Made by a program: the position numbers and the translations under genes. Below are positions 23,677-33,417 of a stretch of DNA of 64,000 bases, piece after piece. The notes beneath the pieces were generated by a model. That model saw nothing but the letters and a program-made list of their open reading frames with translations. It was not told where the DNA came from and did no database searches. Every line of letters begins with the position of its first letter. Within the stretch, counting starts at the first letter, position 1. The stretch is from positions 62,001-126,000 of the forward strand of contig JANNIH010000045.1 in NCBI GenBank assembly GCA_031404815.1, written 5' to 3'. This DNA is from DASYKS01 sp031404815 (GTDB lineage Bacteria; Acidobacteriota; Thermoanaerobaculia; Multivoradales; UBA5704).

Positions 23677-24123
23677 GTGCGTAAGTACGCGCTTGACTCG
23701 AACTGCTACATCGACGCCTCCCGAATCTCGTCCGAACTCGCCTCCCTCGAAGCGTTCACGGACAGGCAGGCGCCACGGCTCTACCTCAGTACCGTTGTAG
23801 CAGCCGAGCTACGTGCAGGCACTCGCTCCTCCCGCGACCGAAGGCAACTGGATGAGCAGGTCTTGGCGCCATTCTACCGCCGAGGCCGAGTCTTGACCCC
23901 TTCTATGGCCGCTTGGGATGCGCTCGGTCTGACGCTTTCTCGGCTTCGGGAGGAAGGCAGCCTCGACTACGAAAGCATGCCGCGGGGTTTTGCTTTCGAC
24001 GTTCTCATCGCTTTCAGCTGCCGCGAAGCCGGTGTCGTTCTCGTCACTCGAAATGCCCGCGACATGGAGCGAATCCGTTCAGTGTTCCGATTCGAATTCG
24101 TCGCCCCATATCCTGATCGTTGA
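23677..24123 (+). CDS. vapC: PIN-domain toxin, VapC-like
   Basis: A 148-residue PIN ribonuclease. It starts with GTG (VRKYALDSNCYIDAS); the first catalytic Asp is in LDSNCYID, a middle Glu is in VVAAELRAG, and the C-terminal acidic and TRN motif are FDVLIAFSC and LVTRNARDM. These are the residues that bind metal in PIN nucleases, all present. VapC toxins cleave tRNA or rRNA and are held by VapB. The two genes are separated by 10 bases. Confidence 0.85.
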   Translation: MRKYALDSNCYIDASRISSELASLEAFTDRQAPRLYLSTVVAAELRAGTRSSRDRRQLDEQVLAPFYRRGRVLTPSMAAWDALGLTLSRLREEGSLDYESMPRGFAFDVLIAFSCREAGVVLVTRNARDMERIRSVFRFEFVAPYPDR

Positions 24124-24168
24124 AGCCTTTCCACTTCCAACCACTTCCCTTCTTCGAGACTGCCGCCC

Positions 24169-26720
24169 CTACGGCTTGTAGCTCCGCACCGCCTGGGTCC
24201 GGTGCCCCGCCGCGTCGCGCACCGTGACCGTAAACACCGGCCGCTCCGCCGTCGTCACCTTTCTCGGCAGGGTGAGACGGAGGACTCCTCCCTCGGGATT
24301 GATCGTCTTGCCCTCTGCGAGGTTGCCGCCCGGTGGGACGCCACCGAGGCGCAGGTTGCAGGTGACGGTGAGGCTCCCAGGTACCACACCGCTTTCGACA
24401 TCGAAGGCAGAGATCTCCAGGGTACGTAGAGATCGCGCCGCGCGGGCGCGGATGACCGAGGGGCGGACGACGAGCGCCGGTCGCTGATCGTCTTCGAGAA
24501 AGCCCCACGGTTGCCCGAAATCGATCGGTGCGCCGAGGTCGATCCAGCGGGCGAGGGTCATCTTCTCGTCCACGGTCATGCCGGGGACGCCAACTCCCGC
24601 CGGGTGCGCGGCCGAGGCGGCGAAGTCGAGGTCGTCGGTGCGGTCGCCGTTGGCTCGGCAGTCCAGGCGCTCACCCCAGACTTTCCAGAGCAGCAGGCTC
24701 TGGCGCGATTGGAACGCCCGGACGTAGCGGGTGAGCTGGGGCACGAACCAAATGCCGTATTGCGAGGGCGGCGGCTGGGACAGCTCGGCGCTCATGTCTT
24801 GGATCAGTTGCCAATAGGTGACCGGCCAAGTGCCGTCGCGCTCGATCGTGCCCGCCGCTGCGGTGAGTGGCAGACCGGCTGCCGGGTTCGCGGCGCCGTG
24901 GCAGGAGGCGCAGCGGTGCTCGAAGATCGGCACCACGTCCCGCCGATATTCGACCGTCGTTGCGTGCCCCGGCAGCAGGCGGATCGCGGTGGCCCCCCCG
25001 GCGTCGAGCGTCAACAGCGGGGTCGAACGCGCAAGATCGGGAATCGGGAAATCCGGCTTCGCCGCCGCGGTGGTCTCGAAATCGAGCGGCTGCAAGCTGT
25101 GGGCGTGGCAGCCGCCGCAGTTGTAGCGCGCTTCGCCCGGGCGGAGCTGGTGCCAGGTCTGGGCCATGTTGAGCACCATGCCGCGCCGGTCGATCGTCTG
25201 GAAGGTGAGCGCTACGTCGGCCGGCACCTTGGCGAGGAAGCTCGTGTCGGCGTGGAGCGTACCGTCCGGGTGGCGAACCGGCGGCGCGCCCGGTTTCCTG
25301 ACCGGAATCTCGCCCAGGATGCGCATCCGCTCGCCGCCGATCACCGAGTACTTTGGGCCGTTGGCCGGATAGCTGCGGTCGGTCTGCGCCTGCTGCATCA
25401 CGACGCGCACGGCGACCACGTCGTCGTCAGAGTAGATCCCGGCGTCCGCCCCCTGGCGGGTCCAGCGCAGAGGATTCTGCGTCGGCTCGTCGAACGGATC
25501 GCGCTCGGTCTGGTAGGGACCGATCGCGCCCTCGCTTTCGCGCCAGAGGAGCGACGAGCTGCCGATCAGGCCGAACGGCTCGCCGGGGGTGAGCCGCTCG
25601 GCGCGGATCGCGGCGTCCGCCAGCTCCGGCTCAAGCGGCGGAGCATCGATCCCGTAGAGCTGCCGCCACGAGACCACCGGCCGCGGCCAGGCCAGGTTGT
25701 AGCCCGGTTCGGAGAGGACGGTGACGAGGGCCGGGGGCTTCCCCGGAACACCGGCCGGTGGAATCGCGACCGGCTCGCCATCGGGAAACAGCACGATCTC
25801 GCCGTGCGGCCAGGGGAACGCGCTGCCCGAGCTGATGTAGGCGCCGTTGTGGTTGACCGGTCCGACCGAGTAGACCGCGAGCAGATCGGCTTTGGCCGGA
25901 TCGCCCACCGCGGAGGGCGTCGCCGCGGGGTGAGTGAGCTTGCCGCGCCGGTCCGCGCCCGCGCAGTGCTCCGGCCCGGCCGAGGCGTAGGGGTTGTCCT
26001 CCCGCCCCGGACAGGGCGCGGGGAGGTCGTCCGGCGTGGTCCAGGGCGCGAGCCGCCGTTGGCCGATCCGCTCGAACGGAATCGCGCCCGAGAACGGATC
26101 CGGATCCGAGGTCGCGAAGTCGGGTCCCGGCGGGTCGATCGGATAGCGGATCAGATCGCCGAAGCCGTTGTCGTTCAGGTTGTAGTAGCGGCAGACCACC
26201 AGATCACCGTTCGGCATCTGGGTCATGAAGTGGTGGGCCAGCGCATTCTCGCTGAAGCCCGAGAGGCTGTTCCAGCTCCGGCCGTCCGGCGCGATCACCC
26301 AGAGCGCGAACTGCCTTGGGTCGCGCAGCCCCTGCTCCTCCCAGCTGGTGAAGGCGATCCGGTGAAGAGCACCGCAAGGCCGTCGAACGAGACGTTCGGA
26401 TCGGCGACCGATCCCGCCGACAACGGCCGGCCCGCGGGCGTGTCGATCTGCCCCCGATAGCGTTCAAGCGGAAAGAGCACCTCGCGCACACCATCGCGCT
26501 TCATCAGCATCAGTTGCGCCCCGGCATCGGGAACGAGCGGCAGCACGACATCCGGCCAGACGCTGTTCGCCACCCCCGGTCCGGGTCCGAAGTAGGGCGC
26601 GCGAACGTAGATCAGCTCGTAGGGCAACGGCCGCACGACCTCCTGCGCGGCGGCGGCGAACGGCACCGACGCTCCGACGAAGGCGAGGGCCAGGCGGGAA
26701 ATCCATTGTCTCTTGCGCAT
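24169..26720 (-). pseudogene. HzsA-like CxxCH protein gene, split by a frameshift
   Basis: The 5' part starts at ATG 26720 with a signal peptide (ISRLALAFVGASVPFAAAA) and reads YELIYVRAPYFGPGPG and DPNVSFDGLAVLFT. Near 26355 the frame must change: the N-terminal frame runs on to a stop at 26295, while the adjacent frame continues as IAFTSWEEQGLRDPRQFALWV into a 709-codon stretch ending at 24169. One missing base restores a single gene of about 850 residues. The long part has two haem-type motifs, CGGCHAH and CASCHGA, and NLNDNGFG, resembling the hydrazine-synthase-alpha-like family of secreted proteins. Function is unknown; anammox is not implied. It may be a true pseudogene or an assembly error. 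Confidence 0.75.
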
Positions 26721-26811
26721 ACCTCGGAGCAAGAGGATACGCCCGGTGCGGTGCGTTCGTCGAGGGGCGACGCGGCATCCCCTTTTGGAGGGGCCGGCGT
26801 AAACTGGAGGC

Positions 26812-27087
26812 ATGCAAGCAGTTGAACCTCGCCCCGAGCCGGCCGACGCGTCGGCCGACCCAGCCACCCCGCCGCGTCCGTTCGGCCTCTGGTTCCTCAC
26901 TGTCGCCCTGCTCGCCAGCCCGCTGATTCATCTCGCGGCGCTCCAGCTCGGGCAGCACTGGCTCAACTTCGGCAGCCAACGCGCCTGGGACGGCTTCGTC
27001 TACTTCCTCATCGCACCGATCGTCGGCACCTTGATGCTCCGCCGCCACGAGCGCGCACGGTTCTCGGTCTACGTCTATCTTCTTTAG
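26812..27087 (+). CDS. Small membrane protein, probably truncated
   Basis: A 91-residue protein with a charged N terminus (about 1-27) and two hydrophobic segments (LWFLTVALLASPLIHLAAL and FVYFLIAPIVGTLML). It ends RFSVYVYLL at a TAG; the last residues look like the start of a third membrane segment that is cut. A fragment of another gene begins at once on the opposite strand (27076-27150), so a deletion or rearrangement probably ended this gene early. Family not recognised. Confidence 0.5.
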   Translation: MQAVEPRPEPADASADPATPPRPFGLWFLTVALLASPLIHLAALQLGQHWLNFGSQRAWDGFVYFLIAPIVGTLMLRRHERARFSVYVYLL

Positions 27088-27150
27088 GGCCTTCAGCTTC
27101 TTGAGGTCGGTATTGTACATTCCGCGATAGCCGGCGTTTTGAAAAAGCGA
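27076..27150 (-). pseudogene. Fragment resembling DinD/BRO-type protein
   Basis: On the minus strand 25 codons read SLFQNAGYRGMYNTDLKKLK and on to ALKKI. The NAGYRGMYN and LKxLK pattern is like a segment of DNA-damage-inducible protein D and related BRO-type proteins. Nothing on either side continues it. It meets the end of the small membrane protein gene, which suggests a deletion junction near 27080. The match is short and from memory. Confidence 0.3.
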
Positions 27151-27195
27151 GTGAGCCGTTGTTCTCGTCGGGTGGTATGCGCTAGCTGGAGACGA

Positions 27196-28671
27196 TTACC
27201 TCGCCGCCTCCAGGACCTCGCTCAACCTGAGGAGCACCTCGCCCGCGGCGGCAGTTCGTTCCGCGGCCTTCCATCGCGGATCGACCAAGCCTGGAGCCAC
27301 TGCTGTCGGCCACTTTTCCGGCGCCGTCACGAGGAGCCATCGGAGCGTTTCGCGCTGCCGTTCGTGACTGCGACCGGCAAGCAGCGGTGAGAGAACGGCC
27401 ACCGGATCGTTCGCTTGGCCAATCTTCTCTTCGATTTCGCGCGTCTGATCCTCGGTGAGCCAGGCGAGGTTGCGGACGACGGCGAGGAGCTGATTGCGGC
27501 CTAGGCGGGTCGGCACTGCGGACTCGACCTCGGGTGAACTTGCAGCGGCGAAACCGGTGCAGGGACAGGTGGGCGCGGCGGTGGTGGTGAAGCACGCCGT
27601 GTCGATCTTCTCACTGAGAGCGGACGAGCAGCCGCTCTTTCCGTTGACCGAGTAGGCGCATTCGCCGGTGCTCACGAAGCGAAGGTTGCACTCCCAACCG
27701 CAGAATTTCTTCCAGGCGTCGCTGCGCGGCGTCCAGTACTCAGGGATCAAGCCGAGGCCGAGACCGACGTCGAAGGAGGAGTAGGCTTCACCACCGCCGA
27801 CCGTAACCGCACTCGGGCGCCAGCGCTCCGGGCAAGGGCCGCCGACGTTGCGGCTCGCCGCCAGGTACTCGCGATAGCCACTTGCCAAGGCAGCTGCCAT
27901 CGTTCCCTTGAAGCAATCGCAGGTCCCGAAGCAGAAGTCGTCCTCGCTGCCGGCGCAGGCCGAGCTGCTGCCGCGTTGGCCCGGCCAGGAGCCGTGGCCG
28001 TCCTCGTCCGCGGCGACACTCGCGTACGCCGAGCCGATCTCGCCGGCTCGCGCTTTGAGGTACTCGCCCGAAAAGGTGTGGACTCGATTGTGGTGGTAGT
28101 AGTCCGCGCTCACCACGGCCCAGTTCGAGAGGTCCTGGCTTTTCAACAAGAAGCGAATATGCTCGCTGTCCCCTTGGTGGCCACCGAATCCGACGCGGTT
28201 CTGGCAGTCGTGCGGATGGAGCAGGAAATAGGTGATTTGGACCGTCTTCGCGCCGCCACCTGAGGTCCACAGGTCGACGCCAGGCCCCTGCGGCCGGACC
28301 TGGAAGAAGTCCTTGCGACCGTAGCGGGTGGCGTTCGGGCTCTGGGTGTACCAGGCGCCAGAGCAGTTCTCGTCCTCGTCGTAGTAGTAATTGGGGGCGA
28401 CGATCCAGGCCAGGTCGGTCTCGCCTGCGTTGTCCAAGCAGTCGCCGTCATCGTCACCCGCGCAGCCGGATTTCGCGAGCGGACTCGACAGCGTGTAGTT
28501 CAGACAGCCGTTGCGGCAATCGGCGACGCAGACCGAACAGCTTTCTCCCGAACCACAGACGCCGTCGCCGCAGACGTTGAAAGCTCCGGCCTGGGCGGCA
28601 CCGAGAAAGCCAAACAGGATCGCGGCCGAGAAGATCGGGAAGCGCTGAAGTTCTCGCAACCTCGGGTGCAT
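27196..28671 (-). CDS. Secreted cysteine-rich protein of unknown function
   Basis: A 491-residue exported protein. The ATG at 28671 has GAGGAG five bases upstream and opens a signal peptide ending near GAAQAGA. Right after it comes a Cys-rich motif, CGDGVCGSGESCSVCVADC, of a kind found in extracellular bacterial proteins. The centre (about 60-330) has LHPHDCQNRVGFGGHQGD with several His and Asp residues, DYYHHNRVH, and more Cys pairs, and may be an enzyme-like domain. The last 110 residues are helical. The family is unknown to me; disulfides imply action outside the cytoplasm. Confidence 0.75.
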   Translation of the reverse strand: MHPRLRELQRFPIFSAAILFGFLGAAQAGAFNVCGDGVCGSGESCSVCVADCRNGCLNYTLSSPLAKSGCAGDDDGDCLDNAGETDLAWIVAPNYYYDEDENCSGAWYTQSPNATRYGRKDFFQVRPQGPGVDLWTSGGGAKTVQITYFLLHPHDCQNRVGFGGHQGDSEHIRFLLKSQDLSNWAVVSADYYHHNRVHTFSGEYLKARAGEIGSAYASVAADEDGHGSWPGQRGSSSACAGSEDDFCFGTCDCFKGTMAAALASGYREYLAASRNVGGPCPERWRPSAVTVGGGEAYSSFDVGLGLGLIPEYWTPRSDAWKKFCGWECNLRFVSTGECAYSVNGKSGCSSALSEKIDTACFTTTAAPTCPCTGFAAASSPEVESAVPTRLGRNQLLAVVRNLAWLTEDQTREIEEKIGQANDPVAVLSPLLAGRSHERQRETLRWLLVTAPEKWPTAVAPGLVDPRWKAAERTAAAGEVLLRLSEVLEAAR

Positions 28672-28805
28672 GGGGGCTCCTCTTTCGGAAGCCGACCACA
28701 ACGACAGGAGCGTCGCTACGGAAGGCTCCTATCTATCTAAACCAGTGCGTTGCGAGCTCGGTTCGGGACAACGGAGCAGCGACGCGTCGCCACACTCCAC
28801 ATTCG

Positions 28806-30344
28806 TCAGTTCCTTTGAGTGAACCGCTCGCCCCAAGCGGCTTCCGAGCCGATCGCTTGCAGCAGCACGGCCACGGCTGTGGGGTCGATTGAGGGGTCCG
28901 CCCCGGCAGGGAACGGAATCTCGACGTGGAGCGCTTGGCCGCCGGCGAGCGGGGCTGCGACCAGCTGGTGGTGGGTTTCGAGGCGGCCGTCGGTGCGCCG
29001 AATCGCCCAGGAGATCCGGAGCGGGCTGAGCGTTGGAGCGACGGCGTCCGCGGTGTCGGCGGGTAGGGCGGGTGGGGCCGGCGGGGCGGGGATCTCCAGG
29101 TTGAGACTTCCGTTCTCGAGTTTGACGCCCGCGGGCAGGTCGCGCCGTTTCGGATCGCCCGCGAGGAGACCGGCGAGGAGCAGGTCGGCGAGATCCTCGC
29201 TCGCTCCGGTGCGGGCAAAGTGGGGCGAGACGGCGGGCGAGGAACCGCGGGCGGCGGTCACTTCGAGAACCGCCAGTTCGCCGTTCTTCGGCTCGGCACT
29301 CACTTCGTAGCCCAAGAGGTAGCGTTGACCGAGCGCTTCGAGCGCCGGACGGATCTGCTCGTTCCGATCGATCGCGAGGCCACCGGTCGCCTCGGCGAGT
29401 CCGCGTGCGGCGGCCCTCTCGGGGAGGATTTCGGACTCGATGGTGACCCGGGCGCGCTGGGGTGGCATGGCCCGCTTGCCGCGCAGCCAGCGCAGAATGC
29501 CGAGGATACTGACCCCCCGCCCAACGAACGAGGTGTCGTTCCAGTGGTCGTAGGCGCCAACCCCCGGGGCGTCGAGCGCGAAGCTCGTGGTCGCGGCGAA
29601 GGTGAGCGGCAGCACGGTCCAACCGTAGGCCGAGAGCAGGCCGGGAACGCTTCCGAGCCCCGGGGCAGGCGGCTCTCCTGTCAGCGATTCGACCGGATCG
29701 AGCGGCAGAGCCATGGCGCGCGGGCCACCGCTCGGATCGGCCAGCAAGAAGCGGGTGATCGCGGCCAGATGCTCGGCGGCGACCGACGCCGGGATCGTGC
29801 GGCGCGGATCGATTCGTCGGCGGTCGGCGCGCGCCCGGCCGGCCGCCTCGGAGAGCGCGAACGCGATCGACTGGGCGCGCGATAGATTCCGGCCGGCCCT
29901 TAGGAGAGCCGAACCGCCGGGGGAGGGGTCGATCACCGCGAGATCGACCGTGCCGAACGAGGCGAGCGCCTCCGCCTCCCGGGCGAGGGCGAGCAGGCTC
30001 GCCACGATCGTGTCGGGATGGGCGAGCGCCGGATCGACCACCACCAGTCGCCAGGGGGCGCTCTCGCGCGCCAGAGGGACGAGGCGGAGCACGGTGCGCG
30101 GTTCAGCTCCCACCCGGACGACGAAATCTTCGGGTCGCAACTTGCCGTCGCGTTCGGCCACAAGCGCTGGAGGGAGACCGACGACCACCTCCGCTTCGCG
30201 CACGGCGAGCTGGTCGCGGAACGTCTCCGGCTTGGCAACGGCAGGGGGGGCGGGGAAGGCCACCGAGGTGAAGAGCCCCGGCACGACCGCGAGGAGAGCG
30301 CAACGGAGACACCAGGAAAGTGGGCGAACGAGGCGACCGCTCAT
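28806..30344 (-). CDS. Secreted VWFA-related protein
   Basis: A 512-residue protein with a signal peptide (about 1-37, ending PAVAKPE). The body resembles the VWFA-related domain proteins abundant in Acidobacteria: VRVGAEPRTVLRLVPLA, WRLVVVDPALAHPD for the first strand with the acidic site, a long helical insert, GVSILGILRWLRG, and TGGLAIDRNEQIRPALEALG with YLLGYEV near residue 330-350, a hallmark of this group. The usual MIDAS DxSxS is not evident; VVVDPALAH stands in its place, so metal binding may be lost. The C-terminal third is Pro/Ala-rich. It precedes the Cys-rich gene on the same strand by 134 bases. Confidence 0.75.
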   Translation of the reverse strand: MSGRLVRPLSWCLRCALLAVVPGLFTSVAFPAPPAVAKPETFRDQLAVREAEVVVGLPPALVAERDGKLRPEDFVVRVGAEPRTVLRLVPLARESAPWRLVVVDPALAHPDTIVASLLALAREAEALASFGTVDLAVIDPSPGGSALLRAGRNLSRAQSIAFALSEAAGRARADRRRIDPRRTIPASVAAEHLAAITRFLLADPSGGPRAMALPLDPVESLTGEPPAPGLGSVPGLLSAYGWTVLPLTFAATTSFALDAPGVGAYDHWNDTSFVGRGVSILGILRWLRGKRAMPPQRARVTIESEILPERAAARGLAEATGGLAIDRNEQIRPALEALGQRYLLGYEVSAEPKNGELAVLEVTAARGSSPAVSPHFARTGASEDLADLLLAGLLAGDPKRRDLPAGVKLENGSLNLEIPAPPAPPALPADTADAVAPTLSPLRISWAIRRTDGRLETHHQLVAAPLAGGQALHVEIPFPAGADPSIDPTAVAVLLQAIGSEAAWGERFTQRN

Positions 30345-30473
30345 GCCGGCATTCTATGAGTCGCGGTCTGGCGATGGAGCGAAGTTGGTACGAACGGTCG
30401 ATTCGAGGTTGGGCGGGGATAGGACGGCAGCGAACCGGCGATGCTAGACTCTCGGCACTTCAGGAGGTATTCG

Positions 30474-31409
30474 ATGCATCCAACACTCGACTCTCGTTCG
30501 TTCTCTCGGCTGGCGCTCGGCGCGACGCTCGGTCTGGCACTCCTTTCGCCCGTCGTGGCGCGGGCGCAGGATCAGGATTTCTCCAAGGTGGAGATCAAGG
30601 TGGTTCCGGCCGCGGGGAAGGTGTCCATGCTGCAAGGGGCCGGCGGCAATATCGGCGTTTCGGTGGGTGCCGACGGTGTTTTGATCGTAGACGACCAGTA
30701 CGCCCCGCTCGCCGACAAGATTCGCGCGGCGCTTGAAGGTCTGTCGAAGGGTGAGCTCAAGTTCATCCTGAACACCCATTGGCATGGCGATCACGTCGGT
30801 GGCAACGAGAGTTTCGGCACCGAGGCGACGATCTTCGCCCAGACCAACGTGCGCAAGCGGATGTCGGTCGAGCAGACGGTTTTCGGTAACAAAGTGCCCC
30901 CTTCTCCGGCCAAGGCGCTGCCGGTCGTCACGTTCGACGACGCGCTGTCGATCCACTTCAATGGTGAAGAGATTCAGGCGATCCACTTCCCCAACGGCCA
31001 CACCGACGGCGACCTGGTGATCTTCTTCACCGGCTCGAATGTCGTCCACATGGGGGACGAGTTTTTCAACGGGATGTTCCCCTTCGTCGATCTCGGCAGC
31101 GGTGGCAGCGTCGAGGGGCTGATCCGGAACCTCGGCAAGGTGCTCGATCGCCTGCCGGCCGACGTCAAGGTGATTCCGGGGCACGGGCCGCTCGCGACCA
31201 AAGAGGATCTGGCGAAGTTTCGGGACATGCTGGTTGCGACCTCGCGCTTCGTCCACGAGCAGCAGGCGGCGGGCAAGACGAAAGAGCAGATCAAAGCCGC
31301 CGGCTTTCCCGAGGAGTGGAAATCGTGGGGGGGCGGCTTCATCAAGCCGGATTTCTGGATCGATACGATCGTGGCGAGCGCCGACGCCGCCAAGACGGTC
31401 AGCCACTGA
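30474..31409 (+). CDS. Secreted metallo-beta-lactamase-fold hydrolase
   Basis: A 311-residue exported MBL-fold protein. AGGAGG precedes the ATG at 30474, and a signal peptide ends near VVARAQ. The zinc motif is intact: NTHWHGDHVGG, then HFPNGHTDGDLV, HMGDEF and IPGHGPLA. These give the His/Asp ligands of a binuclear site. The closest functional groups are cyclase-like or MBL hydrolases with a signal peptide, of unknown substrate. Resistance to a beta-lactam is possible but not supported by more than the fold. A hairpin follows at 31419-31436. Confidence 0.87.
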   Translation: MHPTLDSRSFSRLALGATLGLALLSPVVARAQDQDFSKVEIKVVPAAGKVSMLQGAGGNIGVSVGADGVLIVDDQYAPLADKIRAALEGLSKGELKFILNTHWHGDHVGGNESFGTEATIFAQTNVRKRMSVEQTVFGNKVPPSPAKALPVVTFDDALSIHFNGEEIQAIHFPNGHTDGDLVIFFTGSNVVHMGDEFFNGMFPFVDLGSGGSVEGLIRNLGKVLDRLPADVKVIPGHGPLATKEDLAKFRDMLVATSRFVHEQQAAGKTKEQIKAAGFPEEWKSWGGGFIKPDFWIDTIVASADAAKTVSH

Positions 31410-31418
31410 GTTGAGTTC

Positions 31419-31436
31419 GGGGGCCGGAAGGCCCCC
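31419..31436 (+). terminator. Terminator-like hairpin after the MBL-fold gene
   Basis: GGGGGCC-GGAA-GGCCCCC, a perfect 7-bp GC stem with a GNRA-type loop, 10 bases after the stop. There is no T-run. Confidence 0.55.
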
Positions 31437-31596
31437 GCCGTGGTATCCTAGAGGCCCACGCCGCGCCAGCGGTGTCCATCCGCCGGGAATTCCGCGCGAC
31501 AGTAAACTTAGGAAATCGAGACGGGCCGCGCTGCTCTGCGCAAGGTCCGAGCCTCGAACAGGGGAAGCCGCGAGGCACCCCCGAAGGAGACTCTGC

Positions 31597-33417
31597 GTGC
31601 ACCGCGAAACGAAAAACACCGCCCGCCGCGAGGATGTACGAAACCTCGCGATCATCGCCCACGTCGACCATGGCAAGACCACGCTGGTCGACGCCATGCT
31701 CTGGCAGAGCGGCATCTTCGGCGCCCATGAGCACCACGTCGATCGGGTCATGGACTCGAACGACCTCGAACGCGAGCGGGGGATCACCATCCTCGCCAAG
31801 AACACCGCGGTCATGTTCCGCGGCACCAAGATCAACATCGTAGACACCCCCGGCCACGCCGATTTCGGCGGCGAGGTCGAGCGGACGCTCAAGATGGTCG
31901 ATGGCGTCATGCTGCTCGTCGACGCCTCGGAAGGGCCGCTGCCGCAGACCCGCTTCGTGCTCAAGAAGGCGCTCGAAGCGAACCTCGCGCCGATCGTCGT
32001 GATCAACAAAATCGACCGCTCGGACGCCCGCGTGTCCGAGGTGGTCAACGAGGTCTACGACCTGTTCATCGACCTCGACGCGACCGAGGACCAGCTCGAT
32101 TTTCCCGTCCTTTACGCCAACGCCCGCGCCGGCCGCTGCCGGACCGAACCCGAAGGGGAAGAGAGCAACCTGCAGCCGCTGTTCGAACAGATCATCAAGT
32201 CGGTGCCCGCCCCGACGTACGACCCGGAAGCCCCGCTCCAGATGCTCGTCGTGACACTCGACTACGACGATTACGTCGGGCGCTTGGCGATCGGCCGGGT
32301 GTTCAACGGCACAATCAAGAAGGCGCAGGAAGTGGCGCTCTGCGAGCTGAACGGCAAGATCAGCCCGGGCAAGGTGGCGCAGCTCTACGGCTACGAGGGG
32401 TTGAAGCGGATCGACATCGCCGAAGCCGGGCCGGGCGACATCGTGGCGATCGCCGGGCTCGATCCGGTCTCGATCGGCGAGACCGTCACGGTGCGCGACG
32501 ATCCGCGGCCGCTGCCCGCGATCCACGTCGACGAGCCGACCATCGCGATGGTGTTCTCGGTCAACGACTCGCCGTTCGCTGGCCTGGAAGGCAAGCACGT
32601 CACCTCGCGCAAGCTCAAAGAGCGGCTCGAAAAAGAGATCTTGACCAACGTTTCGATCCAGGTTGAGCCGGGCGACACGCCCGACGTGTTCAAGGTCGCG
32701 GGGCGCGGCGAGCTGCAGCTCGCGATCCTGATCGAAATGATGCGCCGCGAAGGGTTCGAGCTGGCGGTCGGCAAGCCGGAAGTCTTGACCCGGCACATCG
32801 ACGGCGTGCTGCACGAGCCGATGGAGCACCTGGTGATCGACTGCCCGGAGATCTCGATCGGCGTCGTCACCCAAAAGCTCGGCGAGCGCAAAGGGCGGAT
32901 GATGAACCTGGTCAACCACGGCTCGGGGCGGGTGCGGATCGAATTCCGGTTGCCGTCGCGCGGGTTGATCGGCTTCCGCTCGGTGTTTCTCACCGACACC
33001 AAGGGCGCCGGCATCATGAACCACCTGTTCGACGGCTTCGCCCCTTGGCAGGGGGAGATCGAGCACCGTGCCACCGGCGTGCTGATCTCCGACCGGGGCG
33101 GTAAGGCGACCGCCTACGCGATCGAGCACCTCCAGCCGCGCGGCGAGCTGTTTGTGGCGCCGACCGACGAGGTGTACGAGGGGATGGTGGTCGGAGAGCA
33201 CAGCCGCGACAACGACCTCGACGTCAACGTCGTGCGCGAAAAGAAGTTGACCAACATGCGCGCCTCGGGTTCGGAAGACCTGGTCCGCCTGGTGCCGCCG
33301 CGGGTGATGAACCTCGAGCAGGCGCTCGAGTTCATTCGTGAGGACGAGCTGGTTGAGGTCACCCCGAAGGCGTTCCGTTTGAGGAAGCGAATCCTCCAGG
33401 CGAATCGCCGGAAGTAG
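31597..33417 (+). CDS. typA: Translational GTPase TypA/BipA
   Basis: A ribosome-binding GTPase (606 residues) involved in 50S assembly and stress growth. I place the start at GTG 31597, with AAGGAGA upstream; the frame is open further 5' but lacks a site there. Motifs: AHVDHGKTTLVDAML (G1), ERERGITILAKNTAV (G2), DTPGHADFGGEVERTL (G3), NKIDRSDAR (G4). The EF-G-like domains II, III and V follow, with GRGELQLAILIEMMRREGFE and the C-terminal TypA-specific domain ending in VTPKAFRLRKR. Its 3' end overlaps the convergent CCA enzyme gene by 59 bases. Confidence 0.97.
   Translation: MHRETKNTARREDVRNLAIIAHVDHGKTTLVDAMLWQSGIFGAHEHHVDRVMDSNDLERERGITILAKNTAVMFRGTKINIVDTPGHADFGGEVERTLKMVDGVMLLVDASEGPLPQTRFVLKKALEANLAPIVVINKIDRSDARVSEVVNEVYDLFIDLDATEDQLDFPVLYANARAGRCRTEPEGEESNLQPLFEQIIKSVPAPTYDPEAPLQMLVVTLDYDDYVGRLAIGRVFNGTIKKAQEVALCELNGKISPGKVAQLYGYEGLKRIDIAEAGPGDIVAIAGLDPVSIGETVTVRDDPRPLPAIHVDEPTIAMVFSVNDSPFAGLEGKHVTSRKLKERLEKEILTNVSIQVEPGDTPDVFKVAGRGELQLAILIEMMRREGFELAVGKPEVLTRHIDGVLHEPMEHLVIDCPEISIGVVTQKLGERKGRMMNLVNHGSGRVRIEFRLPSRGLIGFRSVFLTDTKGAGIMNHLFDGFAPWQGEIEHRATGVLISDRGGKATAYAIEHLQPRGELFVAPTDEVYEGMVVGEHSRDNDLDVNVVREKKLTNMRASGSEDLVRLVPPRVMNLEQALEFIREDELVEVTPKAFRLRKRILQANRRK

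Noticed and set aside
24511..26460. A 649-codon plus-strand frame opposite the haem-motif gene
   Set aside because: Composition is Arg/Gly-rich with no start site; the minus strand carries CxxCH motifs and a coherent protein.
24169..26720. Hydrazine synthase and an anammox lifestyle
   Set aside because: Only general similarity and two CxxCH motifs are present, with no other anammox gene.
28779..28790. GCGACGCGTCGC, a 12-bp palindrome in the gap between two secreted-protein genes
   Set aside because: Short GC palindromes are expected by chance in DNA of this composition; no second copy or clear position relative to a promoter was seen.
30474..31409. A beta-lactam resistance gene
   Set aside because: Only the MBL fold and zinc ligands are visible, and most members of this fold have other substrates.
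31399..33201. A 600-codon frame antisense to typA
   Set aside because: It is an effect of high GC and the strong codon bias of typA; the translation is rich in Asp, His and Arg with no domain.
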